This document shows, one piece after another, positions 8,626 through 18,054 of a stretch of DNA of 64,000 nucleotides. Made by a program: the position numbers and the translations under genes. Below the pieces are notes generated by a model. It was not told the DNA's origin. It did not search any database and saw only the letters and a list, made by a program, of their open reading frames with translations. Within the stretch, counting starts at the first letter, position 1. Every line of letters begins with the position of its first letter. Source of the stretch: Pseudomonas taiwanensis DSM 21245 (GTDB lineage: Bacteria; Pseudomonadota; Gammaproteobacteria; Pseudomonadales; Pseudomonadaceae). The DNA lies in contig NZ_KE384450.1 in NCBI RefSeq assembly GCF_000425785.1, positions 391,683-455,682 of the forward strand, in the 5' to 3' direction.

Positions 8626-9648
8626 ATGGAAAACAACCAGCCGATAATCATCAAGCGCGTCAAGCGCTACGGCGGCGGTCACCATGGCGGCGCCTGGAAG
8701 ATCGCCTTCGCCGACTTCGCCACGGCGATGATGGCGTTCTTCCTGGTGTTGTGGTTGCTGTCTACCGCCACGCCCGAGCAGAAACTCGCCATCGCCGGTT
8801 ATTTCAAGGACCCGATCGGATTCACCGAAAGCGGCACACCCTTCATCATCGACTTGGGTGGTTCGCCGCAGTTGGCTCCGGAAAAGACCATCAACCCGGA
8901 GCAAAAATCCGAGCCTACACCTGATACCAGCATTCAGCTGAACGAAGACCAGGTGCAAACCATGGCCGAGCAGGTGGAGCGCGAGCGCCTCGAACTGCTG
9001 CTGCAGGAGTTGCAGAACAAAGTCGAGGAGAACCCGCAGCTGCAGAAGTTCAAGGACCAGATTCTCTTCGAGATCACCCAGGACGGCTTGCGTATCCAGA
9101 TCATGGACGCCGAGAACCGCCCGATGTTCGACCTGGGCAGCGCACGCCTGCAGCCGTACTTCGAAGATATCCTGCTGGCCATGGCTGACACCATCAAGGC
9201 GGTGCCTAACAAGATCAGCATCAGCGGTCACACCGATGCCAAGCCTTATGCCGGTACCGGCGAGTTCGGCAACTGGGAGCTTTCGGCCAACCGAGCCAAT
9301 GCGGCGCGCCGTGCACTTGTCGCAGGCGGCTACCCGGATGAGCAGGTGGCGCGGGTAGTAGGCTATGCCTCATCGTCGCTGTTCGATCGCAAGAACCCGT
9401 TCAACCCGGTCAACCGGCGTATCGACATCATCGTGCTGACGAAAAAGGCCCAGCGCACCATCGAGGGTGAGCAAGGTACACCGGAGACGCCGCCTGCCGA
9501 GACGCCCGCGCCCGCAGCGCCTGGAGCACCCGGAGCATCGGCGGCGCCGGCGCCGACCGAGGCACCGATGCAGCCGCGTGAGCTACGGCAGAAGCTGAAC
9601 ATCTTCGAAGACGGTGTGTTGAAGATGGACGAGGCCAAGGACCAGTAG
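8626..9648 (+). CDS. motB: Flagellar motor stator protein MotB
   Basis: A 340-residue stator subunit. A basic cytoplasmic N-terminus (IIIKRVKRYGGGHHGGAWK) precedes one TM helix that contains the proton-binding Asp30 (FADFATAMMAFFLVLWLL). The periplasmic OmpA-like peptidoglycan-binding domain covers about 160-280 (ISGHTDAKPYAG, ELSANRANAARRAL). An Ala/Pro-rich linker (about 285-318) and a short helix end the protein. It is co-transcribed with motA. Confidence 0.95.
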   Translation: MENNQPIIIKRVKRYGGGHHGGAWKIAFADFATAMMAFFLVLWLLSTATPEQKLAIAGYFKDPIGFTESGTPFIIDLGGSPQLAPEKTINPEQKSEPTPDTSIQLNEDQVQTMAEQVERERLELLLQELQNKVEENPQLQKFKDQILFEITQDGLRIQIMDAENRPMFDLGSARLQPYFEDILLAMADTIKAVPNKISISGHTDAKPYAGTGEFGNWELSANRANAARRALVAGGYPDEQVARVVGYASSSLFDRKNPFNPVNRRIDIIVLTKKAQRTIEGEQGTPETPPAETPAPAAPGAPGASAAPAPTEAPMQPRELRQKLNIFEDGVLKMDEAKDQ

Positions 9649-9683
9649 CCGGTCAGGGCCGCTTTGCGGCCCATTGCCGAGGC

Positions 9684-10715
9684 TCAGTAACTGTCTTCGG
9701 GCAAACTGGCGATGATCGAGCGGTAGCTGTTCATCCGCTGCTGCTTGATGCGCCCATCCTCCAGCGCCTTGAGCAGTGCGCAACCCGGCTCGCGATCATG
9801 CTTGCAGTCGCGGAAGCGGCACGTCCCGAACAGGTCGCGAAACTCGATGAATCCATCCTCGACATCGTTGCGGCTGACGTGACCCAGGCCGAACTCACGG
9901 ATCCCCGGTGAGTCGATCAGGTCGCCGCCGTTGGGGAAGTGGTACAGCCGTGCGGTAGTGGTGGTGTGGGTGCCTTGGCCCGACCACTCCGACAGATCGC
10001 CGACGCGGGTGCTGGCCTCGGGCAGCAGGCTGTTGACCAGCGAAGACTTGCCAACCCCGGATTGACCGACGAACACGCTGATGTGCTCGTTCAGCATCTG
10101 CTGCAGGCGTTGCATGCCATCGCCGTGATGCGCCGAAACCTCAAGCAGCGGGTAGCCCAGGTCGCGGTAGACCTCGAGCAGGGCATGCAGCGCCGGGCCG
10201 TTCTCTTCGTTGATGAGGTCGGCCTTGTTCAGCAGCAGCAGCGGGCGAATACCGGCGTGCTCGGCGGCCACCAGGTAGCGGTCGATCAGGTTGGGGTGCG
10301 GTTCGGGCGCCGGGGCGAAGACGATCACGATCAAGTCGACGTTGGCCGCCACCGGTTTGAGCTGGCCATGGTTGTTCGGTCGGCACAGCTCGGTACTGCG
10401 GGGCATCTGCGCGACGATCACGCCGATGCCTTGGTTGCCTGCACGCCAGACTACGCGGTCGCCGGTCACCAGCGCTGGCAGGTTGGCCCGCAGGTGGCAG
10501 CGAAACACCTGGCCGGCAACCTCGCCGTCCTGGGCCTCGACCTCGACTTGTACGCCGAAGTGGGCGATCACCAGGCCCAATTGCTCCGGCCCCAGGTCGC
10601 CGCCCTCCAGCTCCTGCAGGACATGCTGCTCGCGTTTGGCGGCGCGAGCGGCGCGCTCGTTCTGGATTTTTTCGATGCGCCAGTTCTGGCGGCGGTTGAG
10701 CTGGCGTTTGGCCAT
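9684..10715 (-). CDS. rsgA: Ribosome small-subunit biogenesis GTPase RsgA
   Basis: A 343-residue circularly permuted GTPase that helps 30S maturation. It has an N-terminal OB fold, then NKAD (G4) ahead of the P-loop GQSGVGKSSL (G1) and DSPG (G3). The C-terminal zinc-binding motif is CRFRDCKH followed by CAL. The start MAKRQLNRRQ at 10715 matches the family; the open frame extends 32 codons further without support. It is divergent from orn. Confidence 0.95.
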   Translation of the reverse strand: MAKRQLNRRQNWRIEKIQNERAARAAKREQHVLQELEGGDLGPEQLGLVIAHFGVQVEVEAQDGEVAGQVFRCHLRANLPALVTGDRVVWRAGNQGIGVIVAQMPRSTELCRPNNHGQLKPVAANVDLIVIVFAPAPEPHPNLIDRYLVAAEHAGIRPLLLLNKADLINEENGPALHALLEVYRDLGYPLLEVSAHHGDGMQRLQQMLNEHISVFVGQSGVGKSSLVNSLLPEASTRVGDLSEWSGQGTHTTTTARLYHFPNGGDLIDSPGIREFGLGHVSRNDVEDGFIEFRDLFGTCRFRDCKHDREPGCALLKALEDGRIKQQRMNSYRSIIASLPEDSY

Positions 10716-10861
10716 GAAGGTTCCGTGTTGGCGGTGCACAAAAGAAAACGGCACGCAGTTTAGCATGCCGGGCGACGGACCATTCTCGTTACCTTTGCGC
10801 TTCGAATGCATCGGTCAGCCCCGCTAGGCTACTATGACGGCCTATACGAGGAGCCCCTTTC

Positions 10862-11404
10862 ATGCAGAACCCACAGAACCTGATCTGGATCGATCTGGAA
10901 ATGACCGGCCTGGATCCGGACAACGACGTCATCATCGAGATGGCCACCATCGTTACCGACAGCGACCTGAACACCTTGGCCGAAGGCCCAGTGATCGCCA
11001 TCCACCACAGTGACGAAGTGCTGGCGCGCATGGACGAATGGAACACTCGCACCCACGGTGCCTCGGGGCTGACCCAGCGCGTGCGCGAGAGCAGTATCAG
11101 CATGGCCGAGGCCGAGGCGCAGACCATCGCTTTCCTCGAACAGTGGGTGCCCAAAGGCAAGTCGCCGATCTGCGGCAACAGCATCTGTCAGGACCGCCGT
11201 TTCCTTTACCGGCACATGCGCGAGCTGGAAAACTACTTCCACTACCGCAACCTTGACGTCTCGACCCTCAAGGAGTTGGCCGCACGCTGGGCGCCTAACG
11301 TGCGCGACAGCTTCAAGAAGGGCGGAACCCATCTGGCGCTGGACGATATCCGCGAATCGATCGCCGAATTGCGCCACTATCGCGAGCACTTCATCAAGGT
11401 TTGA
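10862..11404 (+). CDS. orn: Oligoribonuclease
   Basis: A 180-residue DEDDh 3'-5' exonuclease that degrades 2-5-nt RNAs and, in pseudomonads, pGpG from c-di-GMP turnover. The first acidic motif is WIDLEMTGLD, and the terminal H-x4-D pattern is in HLALDDIRES. The length equals that of known orthologs. AGGAG lies nine bases before the ATG. It is divergent from rsgA, as in other Pseudomonas genomes. Confidence 0.95.
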   Translation: MQNPQNLIWIDLEMTGLDPDNDVIIEMATIVTDSDLNTLAEGPVIAIHHSDEVLARMDEWNTRTHGASGLTQRVRESSISMAEAEAQTIAFLEQWVPKGKSPICGNSICQDRRFLYRHMRELENYFHYRNLDVSTLKELAARWAPNVRDSFKKGGTHLALDDIRESIAELRHYREHFIKV

Positions 11405-11495
11405 GCCGTGAGGGTGCAGATATTGTCTGCACGCCCTCTTTTGGTGCCCTTGGCAACTGGTTAGACTGCGCGCCTTTTTCGCAGGGACCTGCACC

Positions 11496-12107
11496 ATGTT
11501 GTTGATGCTCTATCTCATTGCCATCACCGCAGAAGCCATGACCGGCGCCTTGTCCGCCGGTCGACGTGGCATGGACTGGTTTGGCGTGGTGCTGATCGCC
11601 TGCGTCACGGCCCTTGGGGGCGGCTCGGTGCGTGATGTCTTGCTCGGCCATTATCCGTTGACCTGGGTGAAGCACCCGGAGTACCTGGTGCTGACCAGCT
11701 GCGCTGCGCTGCTGACGATTTTCATCGCGCCGATGATGCGTCGCCTGCGCTCGTTGTTCCTGGTGCTCGATGCGCTGGGGCTGGTGGCCTTTACCCTGAT
11801 TGGCTGCATGACGGCGCTGGAGATGGGGCAGGGGATGCTGGTGGCCTCGATCAGCGGAGTGATCACCGGGGTGTTTGGCGGGATCTTGCGGGATATCTTC
11901 TGCAACGATATTCCGCTGGTGTTCCGTCGGGAGCTGTATGCCAGTGTGTCGTTCGCGGCGGCTTGGTTCTACCTGGGGTGCGTGCATTTCCAGGTGCCAG
12001 CGGAGCAGGCCATGCTACTGACCTTGTTCGGTGGGTTCCTGTTGCGCTTGCTGGCAATCAGGTTCCATTGGGAAATGCCCAAGTTTCACTATAACGACCA
12101 GCAGTAA
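11496..12107 (+). CDS. TRIC-type/UPF0126 membrane protein (YadS/YicG-like)
   Basis: A 203-residue integral membrane protein with about seven TM helices. It carries the two repeated glycine-rich signatures of the bacterial TRIC/UPF0126 family (TALGGGSVRDVLLG and VFGGILRDIFCNDIP). Family members form trimeric cation-type channels; transport of glycine or potassium has been suggested for some. It stands alone between orn and the convergent queG. The substrate is unknown. Confidence 0.8.
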   Translation: MLLMLYLIAITAEAMTGALSAGRRGMDWFGVVLIACVTALGGGSVRDVLLGHYPLTWVKHPEYLVLTSCAALLTIFIAPMMRRLRSLFLVLDALGLVAFTLIGCMTALEMGQGMLVASISGVITGVFGGILRDIFCNDIPLVFRRELYASVSFAAAWFYLGCVHFQVPAEQAMLLTLFGGFLLRLLAIRFHWEMPKFHYNDQQ

Positions 12108-12164
12108 GAGCGGGCTGCGACGGGCAGTAATGCCAGTGGTTCGAATGGGCCTGAGATCGCGGTA

Positions 12165-12186
12165 GGCGCGAGCGTTGCTCGCGATA
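12165..12186. terminator. Hairpin in the gap between TRIC-type gene and queG
   Basis: CGCGAGC-GTT-GCTCGCG stem (12167-12183) between the convergent stops at 12107 and 12259. It lacks a T-tract, and the rest of the gap is GC-rich with no other feature seen. It may be a degenerate REP element. Confidence 0.35.
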
Positions 12187-12258
12187 CGCCCGCGCGGGCG
12201 GCGCTCGATCTCCCACGCACTGAACGCTGCGAGACGACCCCGCCAGCTTCGACCTCCT

Positions 12259-13323
12259 CTACAGCGCTCCATGCCGCCCCAGCGCCCATTCCACGTGCTC
12301 GCGCACCAGCGCCGAAGGGTCGTCCCGGCGCGCCTTCAACGCTTCCAGCACCGGAATCGTCGTCGGCGCATTGCCCAACCCCACCGCCAGGTTGCGCAGC
12401 CAGCGCTCGTACCCGGCGCGGCGCAATGGCCCTCCTTCGGTCTTGCGCAGGAAGGTCCTCTCGTCCCACAGGAACATCTCGGCCAGTTCGCTGTTCTCCA
12501 GCCCGTGTCGAGGCATGAAGTCGTCCTCGCGGGTGTGGCTGGCGAATCGGTTCCACGGGCAGACGATCTGGCAGTCGTCGCAACCGAATACCCGGTTGCC
12601 GATCATCGCGCGCAGTTCCACCGGAATGGCACCCTTGAGCTCGATGGTCAGGTAGGAGATACAGCGCCTGGCATCCAGCACGTAGGGCCCCACGAACGCC
12701 TGGGTCGGACAGATGTCCAGGCATGCCTGGCAGCGTCCGCAGTGCTCGCTGGTGTGGGCTTCGTCCACCGGTAACGGCAGGTCGACGAACAGTTCGGCGA
12801 GGAAGAAGTAGCTTCCGGCCTTGCGGTTGAGCAGCAGGGTGTTCTTGCCAATCCAGCCAAGCCCGGCCTGTTCGGCAATGGCCTTTTCCAGCACCGGGGC
12901 ACTGTCGACGAAGGCGCGATAGCCGAAGGGGCCGATCACCTCCTGGATGCGGTCGGCCAGATGCTGCACGCGCTTGCGCACCAGCTTGTGGTAGTCGCGG
13001 CCCAGGGCGTAGCGCGAGACGTAGGCTTTTTCCGGCTGGGCCAGGCGCTGGGCCATCTGGGTATCGCCGGGCAGGTAGTCCATGCGCAGCGACACCACCC
13101 GAAGGGTGCCAGGAATCAGCTGGTCGGGGTGCGAGCGCTTGCTGCCGTGGGTCGCCAGGTAGTCCATCTCGCCCTGGTAGCCTGCATCCAGCCAGCGCCG
13201 CAGGTGCTGTTCGTGCTCGCCAAGGTCGACGCCGGCGATGCCAACGTGGGCAAAACCGAGTTCGCGGCCGAAATCCTTGATCGATTGGGCCAGTGCGGCG
13301 AGGTCAGGTGTGGAGACAGGCAT
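12259..13323 (-). CDS. queG: Epoxyqueuosine reductase
   Basis: A 354-residue cobalamin-dependent enzyme performing the last step of tRNA queuosine synthesis. Two 4Fe-4S motifs are present: CGRCQACLDICPT, and CDDCQIVCPWN after an intervening segment. A HEAT-like tail (NAPTTIPVLEALKAR) ends the protein. MPVSTPDLA at 13323 is chosen as the start; an ATG five codons upstream is possible. The gene is divergent from nnrD with only about 65 bp between the starts, so the promoters overlap. Confidence 0.93.
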   Translation of the reverse strand: MPVSTPDLAALAQSIKDFGRELGFAHVGIAGVDLGEHEQHLRRWLDAGYQGEMDYLATHGSKRSHPDQLIPGTLRVVSLRMDYLPGDTQMAQRLAQPEKAYVSRYALGRDYHKLVRKRVQHLADRIQEVIGPFGYRAFVDSAPVLEKAIAEQAGLGWIGKNTLLLNRKAGSYFFLAELFVDLPLPVDEAHTSEHCGRCQACLDICPTQAFVGPYVLDARRCISYLTIELKGAIPVELRAMIGNRVFGCDDCQIVCPWNRFASHTREDDFMPRHGLENSELAEMFLWDERTFLRKTEGGPLRRAGYERWLRNLAVGLGNAPTTIPVLEALKARRDDPSALVREHVEWALGRHGAL

Positions 13324-13388
13324 GGATGGGTAAGGCAATACAGGCTCAGGTGCGTATAATTCTGCCAGACATTGGAGCCTTTGACCCC

Positions 13389-14249
13389 ATGCCCCAGACC
13401 AAACAACCCGGCAATGCCCCGCTGCGACTCGACCGCGAGACCGTCGCGGGCCTGCCTGCACGTTCTGCACAGGCTCACAAAGGCGATTTTGGCCACGTGC
13501 TGGTGGTGGGCGGCGACCTCGGCACCGGGGGCGCCGTGTTGCTCAGTGCCGAGGCGGCATTGCGCTGTGGTGCCGGGCTGGTCAGTGTGGCCACCCGTCC
13601 CGAGCACGTTGCAGCGGGCCTGGCTCGGCTGCCCGAGGTGATGTGCCTTGGGGTGAGTTCGGCGAACCAACTGGTGAGCGTGCTGGAGCGGGCGTCGGTG
13701 CTGGTTGTCGGCCCAGGCCTCGGGCAGGCTGCCTGGGGACGCAGCCTGCTGTCTGCGGTAGCCAATGCCGATCAACCTCAGGTGTGGGATGCCGATGCCC
13801 TGAATCTGCTGGCACGCACGCCTTTGGCCTTGCCCAGCGGGAGCATCCTTACCCCACACCCTGGTGAGGCTGCGCGTCTGCTGGGTATTTCCACCGAGGC
13901 GGTGCAGGCGGATCGACCTGGGGCGGCGCGTAAGCTGGCTCGCCGCTATGCCAGTGTGTGCGTGCTCAAGGGGGCGGGCTCACTGGTAGCCGACCCATCA
14001 GGGCGGTTGGCATTGTGTGAGCGTGGTCATCCGGCGATGGCCGGAGCAGGCCTCGGCGATGTGTTGACCGGCGTGCTGGGGGCATTGCTGGCCCAGGGGC
14101 AGGATGCTTGGCGTGCAGCCTGCCTCGGCGTATGGCTGCATGCTTGCGCGGGTGAGCGTCTGGGCGTCGAAGGTAGAGGCTTGGCGGCCAGTGATCTGGC
14201 GCCGGTCATTCGTGAGTTGTTGGAGGAGCATTCTGCGTGTCAGGCATAA
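13389..14249 (+). CDS. nnrD: ADP-dependent (S)-NAD(P)H-hydrate dehydratase
   Basis: A 286-residue YjeF-C/NnrD enzyme that repairs hydrated NADH and NADPH. Motifs are GHVLVVGGDLGTGGA near the N-terminus, VGPGLGQ, TPHPGEAARLL and AGAGLGDVLTGVLGALLA. The epimerase (YjeF-N) domain found fused in E. coli is absent. The start MPQTKQPG at 13389 is chosen over an ATG at 13293 that would run into the queG start. The 3' end overlaps tsaE by 13 bases. Confidence 0.9.
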   Translation: MPQTKQPGNAPLRLDRETVAGLPARSAQAHKGDFGHVLVVGGDLGTGGAVLLSAEAALRCGAGLVSVATRPEHVAAGLARLPEVMCLGVSSANQLVSVLERASVLVVGPGLGQAAWGRSLLSAVANADQPQVWDADALNLLARTPLALPSGSILTPHPGEAARLLGISTEAVQADRPGAARKLARRYASVCVLKGAGSLVADPSGRLALCERGHPAMAGAGLGDVLTGVLGALLAQGQDAWRAACLGVWLHACAGERLGVEGRGLAASDLAPVIRELLEEHSACQA

Positions 14250-14710
14250 CCCTTTTTCTGGCCGATGAAGAGGCCATGGTCGCCTTTGGTGCGAAGCTGG
14301 CTGGAGTGACCGGCGGTCACGGCGTGATCTTTCTCGAAGGCGACCTGGGCGCGGGCAAGACCACGCTGTCGCGGGGCCTGATTCGCGGCCTGGGCCATAC
14401 GGGCGCAGTGAAAAGCCCCACGTTCACCGTGGTCGAGCCCTACGAAATCGGTGATGTGCGCGCCTTCCATTTCGACCTTTACCGCCTGGTCGATCCTGAA
14501 GAGCTCGAGTTCATGGGGATTCGTGACTATTTCGAAGGTGACCCGTTGTGTCTGTTCGAGTGGCCACAAAAGGGTGCGGGCGTTTTGCCAAAGCCTGACC
14601 TGACCATTACCATAAGCCCCCAAGCGGGCGGACGCTCGCTGAACCTGTCGCCGCAGGGGGCTCGCGGCGAGGCATGGTGCCTGGCACTGGCCAAAGACTA
14701 TAAACAGTAA
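14237..14710 (+). CDS. tsaE: tRNA t6A biosynthesis ATPase TsaE
   Basis: A 157-residue P-loop protein that works with TsaB and TsaD in N6-threonylcarbamoyladenosine formation. Walker A is GDLGAGKTTLSRG, and the SPTFTVVEPY and HFDLYRL motifs are typical. It starts with GTG inside the nnrD gene, which implies translational coupling. amiB follows 11 bases after the stop, as in other pseudomonads. Confidence 0.93.
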   Translation: MSGITLFLADEEAMVAFGAKLAGVTGGHGVIFLEGDLGAGKTTLSRGLIRGLGHTGAVKSPTFTVVEPYEIGDVRAFHFDLYRLVDPEELEFMGIRDYFEGDPLCLFEWPQKGAGVLPKPDLTITISPQAGGRSLNLSPQGARGEAWCLALAKDYKQ

Positions 14711-14721
14711 GTGGGGTAGGT

Positions 14722-16149
14722 ATGCGCATACGCGCACTGGTCGCCGTGGTAGGGCTGCTGCTGACAGCGGTGACCGTTGACGCTCTGGCCGTCACACAAG
14801 TCAAGAGCATGCGCCTGTGGCGCGCGCCGGACAACACGCGGCTGGTCTTCGACCTGTCTGGCCCCGTGCAGCACAGCGTCTTCACCTTGAGCGCTCCGGA
14901 TCGCCTGGTCATCGACATCAACGGTGCGACCTTGGCCGCGCCGCTGAACGTCTCCACGTCCAATACGCCGATCAGCAGCGTGCGTTCCGCCCAGCGGACC
15001 CCCACCGACCTGCGCGTGGTGGTCGACCTGAAGAAGTCGGTCACGCCAAAGAGCTTCACCCTGGCGCCCAATGCCCAGTATGGCAACCGCCTGGTGGTCG
15101 ACCTGTACGACCAGGAAGCCGATGCCGTTGCTGCCAGCACGCCAGCCGCGCCGCCAGCACAGGCGCCTGCGACCACCCCTGCGGTCCCAGTAACCCCAGC
15201 CCAGCCGGCCATCAAGTTGCCGCCGGTGCCCAGTGGCAAGCGCGATATCGTGGTTGCCATCGACGCCGGCCACGGTGGCGAAGACCCGGGGGCTTCGGGT
15301 TCGCGTGGTCAGCACGAGAAAGACATCGTGCTGCAGATCGCCAAGGAGCTGCAGCGCCAGATCAATACCGAGAAGGGCTACCGCGCCGAGCTGACCCGCA
15401 CCGGCGACTACTTCATTCCGCTGCGTAAACGCACCGAGATTGCCCGTAAGAAAGGCGCAGACCTGTTCATTTCTATCCACGCCGATGCCGCGCCGTCCCG
15501 TGCCGCCTTCGGTGCCTCGGTGTTCGCGTTGTCCGATCGAGGTGCCACTTCCGAGACTGCCCGCTGGCTGGCGGACACGGAAAACCGCTCCGACCTGATC
15601 GGTGGTGCGGGCAACGTCAGTCTGGACGACAAGGACCGCATGCTGGCCGGAGTGCTGCTCGACCTGTCGATGACCGCCACGCTCAGCTCGAGTCTCAATG
15701 TCGGCCAGAAGGTGCTGGGCAACATGGGACGGGTCACTTCCCTGCACAAACAGCGGGTCGAGCAGGCCGGGTTCATGGTGTTGAAGTCACCTGATATCCC
15801 GTCGATCCTCGTGGAAACCGGGTTCATCTCCAACAACAACGAAGCTGCCAAACTGGCCACCGCCAGCCACCAGCAAGCCCTGGCGCGCTCGATCCATACC
15901 GGCGTACGCCAGTACTTCCAGCAGAACCCGCCACCTGGCACCTACATCGCCTGGCTGCGCGACAGTGGCAAGATCGCCCAGGGCCCGCGTGAACATACCG
16001 TGCGTCCCGGCGAAACATTGGCGATGATCGCCGTGCGCTACCAGGTCAGCGTGGCCAGCCTGCGCAGCAGCAACAGCCTCAAGAGCGATGAGCTGAAGGT
16101 CGGCCAGCACCTCGATATCCCCGCCACCACCCTGGCCTCTCAGCAATGA
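14722..16149 (+). CDS. amiB: N-acetylmuramoyl-L-alanine amidase AmiB (AMIN, Amidase_3, LysM)
   Basis: A 475-residue periplasmic amidase that splits septal peptidoglycan. The signal peptide covers about residues 1-22. The AMIN domain covers about 25-130. An Ala/Pro linker (about 133-170) leads to the zinc amidase_3 domain from DIVVAIDAGHGGEDPGASG to VETGFISNNNEA. A C-terminal LysM (about 425-470, HTVRPGETLAMIA) follows, as is usual in Pseudomonas AmiB. The stop overlaps mutL (ATGA). Confidence 0.93.
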   Translation: MRIRALVAVVGLLLTAVTVDALAVTQVKSMRLWRAPDNTRLVFDLSGPVQHSVFTLSAPDRLVIDINGATLAAPLNVSTSNTPISSVRSAQRTPTDLRVVVDLKKSVTPKSFTLAPNAQYGNRLVVDLYDQEADAVAASTPAAPPAQAPATTPAVPVTPAQPAIKLPPVPSGKRDIVVAIDAGHGGEDPGASGSRGQHEKDIVLQIAKELQRQINTEKGYRAELTRTGDYFIPLRKRTEIARKKGADLFISIHADAAPSRAAFGASVFALSDRGATSETARWLADTENRSDLIGGAGNVSLDDKDRMLAGVLLDLSMTATLSSSLNVGQKVLGNMGRVTSLHKQRVEQAGFMVLKSPDIPSILVETGFISNNNEAAKLATASHQQALARSIHTGVRQYFQQNPPPGTYIAWLRDSGKIAQGPREHTVRPGETLAMIAVRYQVSVASLRSSNSLKSDELKVGQHLDIPATTLASQQ

Positions 16150-18053
16150 GTGGGGGCTCGCGCATCCAGCTGCTCAGCCCGCGGCTGGCCAACCAGATCG
16201 CTGCGGGCGAGGTGGTCGAGCGCCCTGCTTCGGTGGCCAAGGAACTGCTGGAAAACAGCCTTGACTCGGGCGCACGTCGCATCGATGTCGAAGTGGAGCA
16301 GGGCGGGGTCAAGTTGCTGCGGGTCCGCGACGACGGTGGCGGTATCTCCGCCGACGACCTGCCGCTGGCCCTGGCTCGACACGCCACCAGCAAGATCCGC
16401 GAACTGGAAGACCTTGAAGGTGTATTGAGCCTCGGTTTCCGTGGCGAGGCACTGGCGTCGATCAGTTCGGTGGCGCGGCTGACCCTTACCTCGCGCACTG
16501 CCGATGCCACCGAAGCCTGGCAGGTCGAAACCGAGGGGCGGGACATGACCCCGCGCGTACAGCCTGCCGCGCACCCGGTCGGCACTTCGGTAGAGGTGCG
16601 CGACCTGTTCTTCAATACCCCGGCCCGACGTAAGTTCCTCAAGGCCGAGAAAACCGAATTCGATCATCTGCAGGAAGTCATCCGACGCCTTGCGCTGGCG
16701 CGATTCGACGTGGGTTTCCACCTGCGCCACAACGGCAAGAGCATCCTCAGCCTGCACGAGGCCCACGACGAGGTTGCGCGGGCGCGACGGGTCGGCGCCA
16801 TTTGTGGGCCGGGGTTCCTGGAGCAGGCACTGCCGATCGACGTCGAGCGCAACGGTTTGCGTCTGTGGGGTTGGGTCGGACTGCCCACGTTCTCGCGCAG
16901 CCAGGCCGACTTGCAGTACTTCTTCGTCAATGGCCGCGCGGTGCGCGACAAGCTGGTCGCCCACGCGGTGCGCCAAGCCTACCGCGACGTGCTGTTCAAT
17001 GGCCGGCACCCGACCTTCGTGCTGTTCCTGGAGCTGGAGCCCAACGGCGTCGACGTCAACGTGCACCCGACCAAGCACGAAGTGCGGTTCCGCGAAGGGC
17101 GCATGGTGCACGACTTCCTGTACGGCACCTTGCACCGGGCCTTGGCCGATGTGCGTCCGGAAGACCAGCTGGCGGCACCGGCCCCTGCGGCGGAAATCGT
17201 CCGTCCCAGTGGTCTGCAGGCGGGAGAGTTCGGCCCGCAGGGCGAAATGCGCCTGGCCTCGCCAGTGCTCGAGCAGCCCCAGGCCGAGCCGCGTTCCTAT
17301 TCCAGTACTGGCAGTGGCGGTAACGGTGCCGGTTACCAGTACTCGTATACGCCGCGCCCGTCCCAGCCGGTACCGGCTGCCGAGGCGCAAGCGGTCTATC
17401 GCGAGTTCTACGCGCCGTTGGGCGGCACCACCGGCGCGCCAGTATCGCTGCCTGAGGGCAAGGGTGACATTCCGCCCCTCGGTTACGCCCTGGCGCAGTT
17501 GAAGGGCATTTACATCCTCGCCGAGAACGCGATCGGCCTAGTGTTGGTGGACATGCACGCCGCCCATGAGCGGATCATGTATGAACGCCTCAAGGTGGCC
17601 ATGGCCAGCGAGGGGCTCAGTGGCCAGCCGTTGCTCGTGCCTGAGACGCTGGCCTTGAGCCAGCGAGAAGCCGACTGCGCCGAAGAGCACGCCCAATGGT
17701 TCCAGCGACTGGGTTTCGAATTGCAGCGCCTGGGCCCCGAGACCCTGGCGATCAGGCAGATTCCGGCACTGCTCAAGCAGGCCGAGGCCAACCGTCTGGT
17801 GCAGGACGTGCTCGCTGACCTGATGGAGTATGGCACCAGCGACCGTATCCAGGCGCACCTGAACGAACTGCTGGGCACCATGGCCTGCCACGGCGCGGTG
17901 CGCGCCAACCGGCGCCTGGCCATCCCAGAGATGAACGCCCTGCTGCGCGACATGGAAAACACCGAGCGCAGCGGGCAGTGCAACCATGGCCGACCCACCT
18001 GGACCCAGATGGGCCTGGACGACCTGGACAAACTTTTCCTGCGCGGTCGATGA
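16146..18053 (+). CDS. mutL: DNA mismatch repair protein MutL
   Basis: A 635-residue protein. The GHKL ATPase motifs are ENSLDSGA, RDDGGGIS and SLGFRGEALASISS. A Pro/Gly/Ser-rich linker covers about 340-440, and the C-terminal dimerisation domain about 445-635. The C-domain carries DMHAAHERIMYE, which matches the MutL endonuclease motif DQHA(X)2E(X)4E except for Met in place of Gln. It couples to amiB by ATGA and to miaA one base after its stop. Confidence 0.95.
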   Translation: MSGGSRIQLLSPRLANQIAAGEVVERPASVAKELLENSLDSGARRIDVEVEQGGVKLLRVRDDGGGISADDLPLALARHATSKIRELEDLEGVLSLGFRGEALASISSVARLTLTSRTADATEAWQVETEGRDMTPRVQPAAHPVGTSVEVRDLFFNTPARRKFLKAEKTEFDHLQEVIRRLALARFDVGFHLRHNGKSILSLHEAHDEVARARRVGAICGPGFLEQALPIDVERNGLRLWGWVGLPTFSRSQADLQYFFVNGRAVRDKLVAHAVRQAYRDVLFNGRHPTFVLFLELEPNGVDVNVHPTKHEVRFREGRMVHDFLYGTLHRALADVRPEDQLAAPAPAAEIVRPSGLQAGEFGPQGEMRLASPVLEQPQAEPRSYSSTGSGGNGAGYQYSYTPRPSQPVPAAEAQAVYREFYAPLGGTTGAPVSLPEGKGDIPPLGYALAQLKGIYILAENAIGLVLVDMHAAHERIMYERLKVAMASEGLSGQPLLVPETLALSQREADCAEEHAQWFQRLGFELQRLGPETLAIRQIPALLKQAEANRLVQDVLADLMEYGTSDRIQAHLNELLGTMACHGAVRANRRLAIPEMNALLRDMENTERSGQCNHGRPTWTQMGLDDLDKLFLRGR

Positions 18054-18054
18054 C

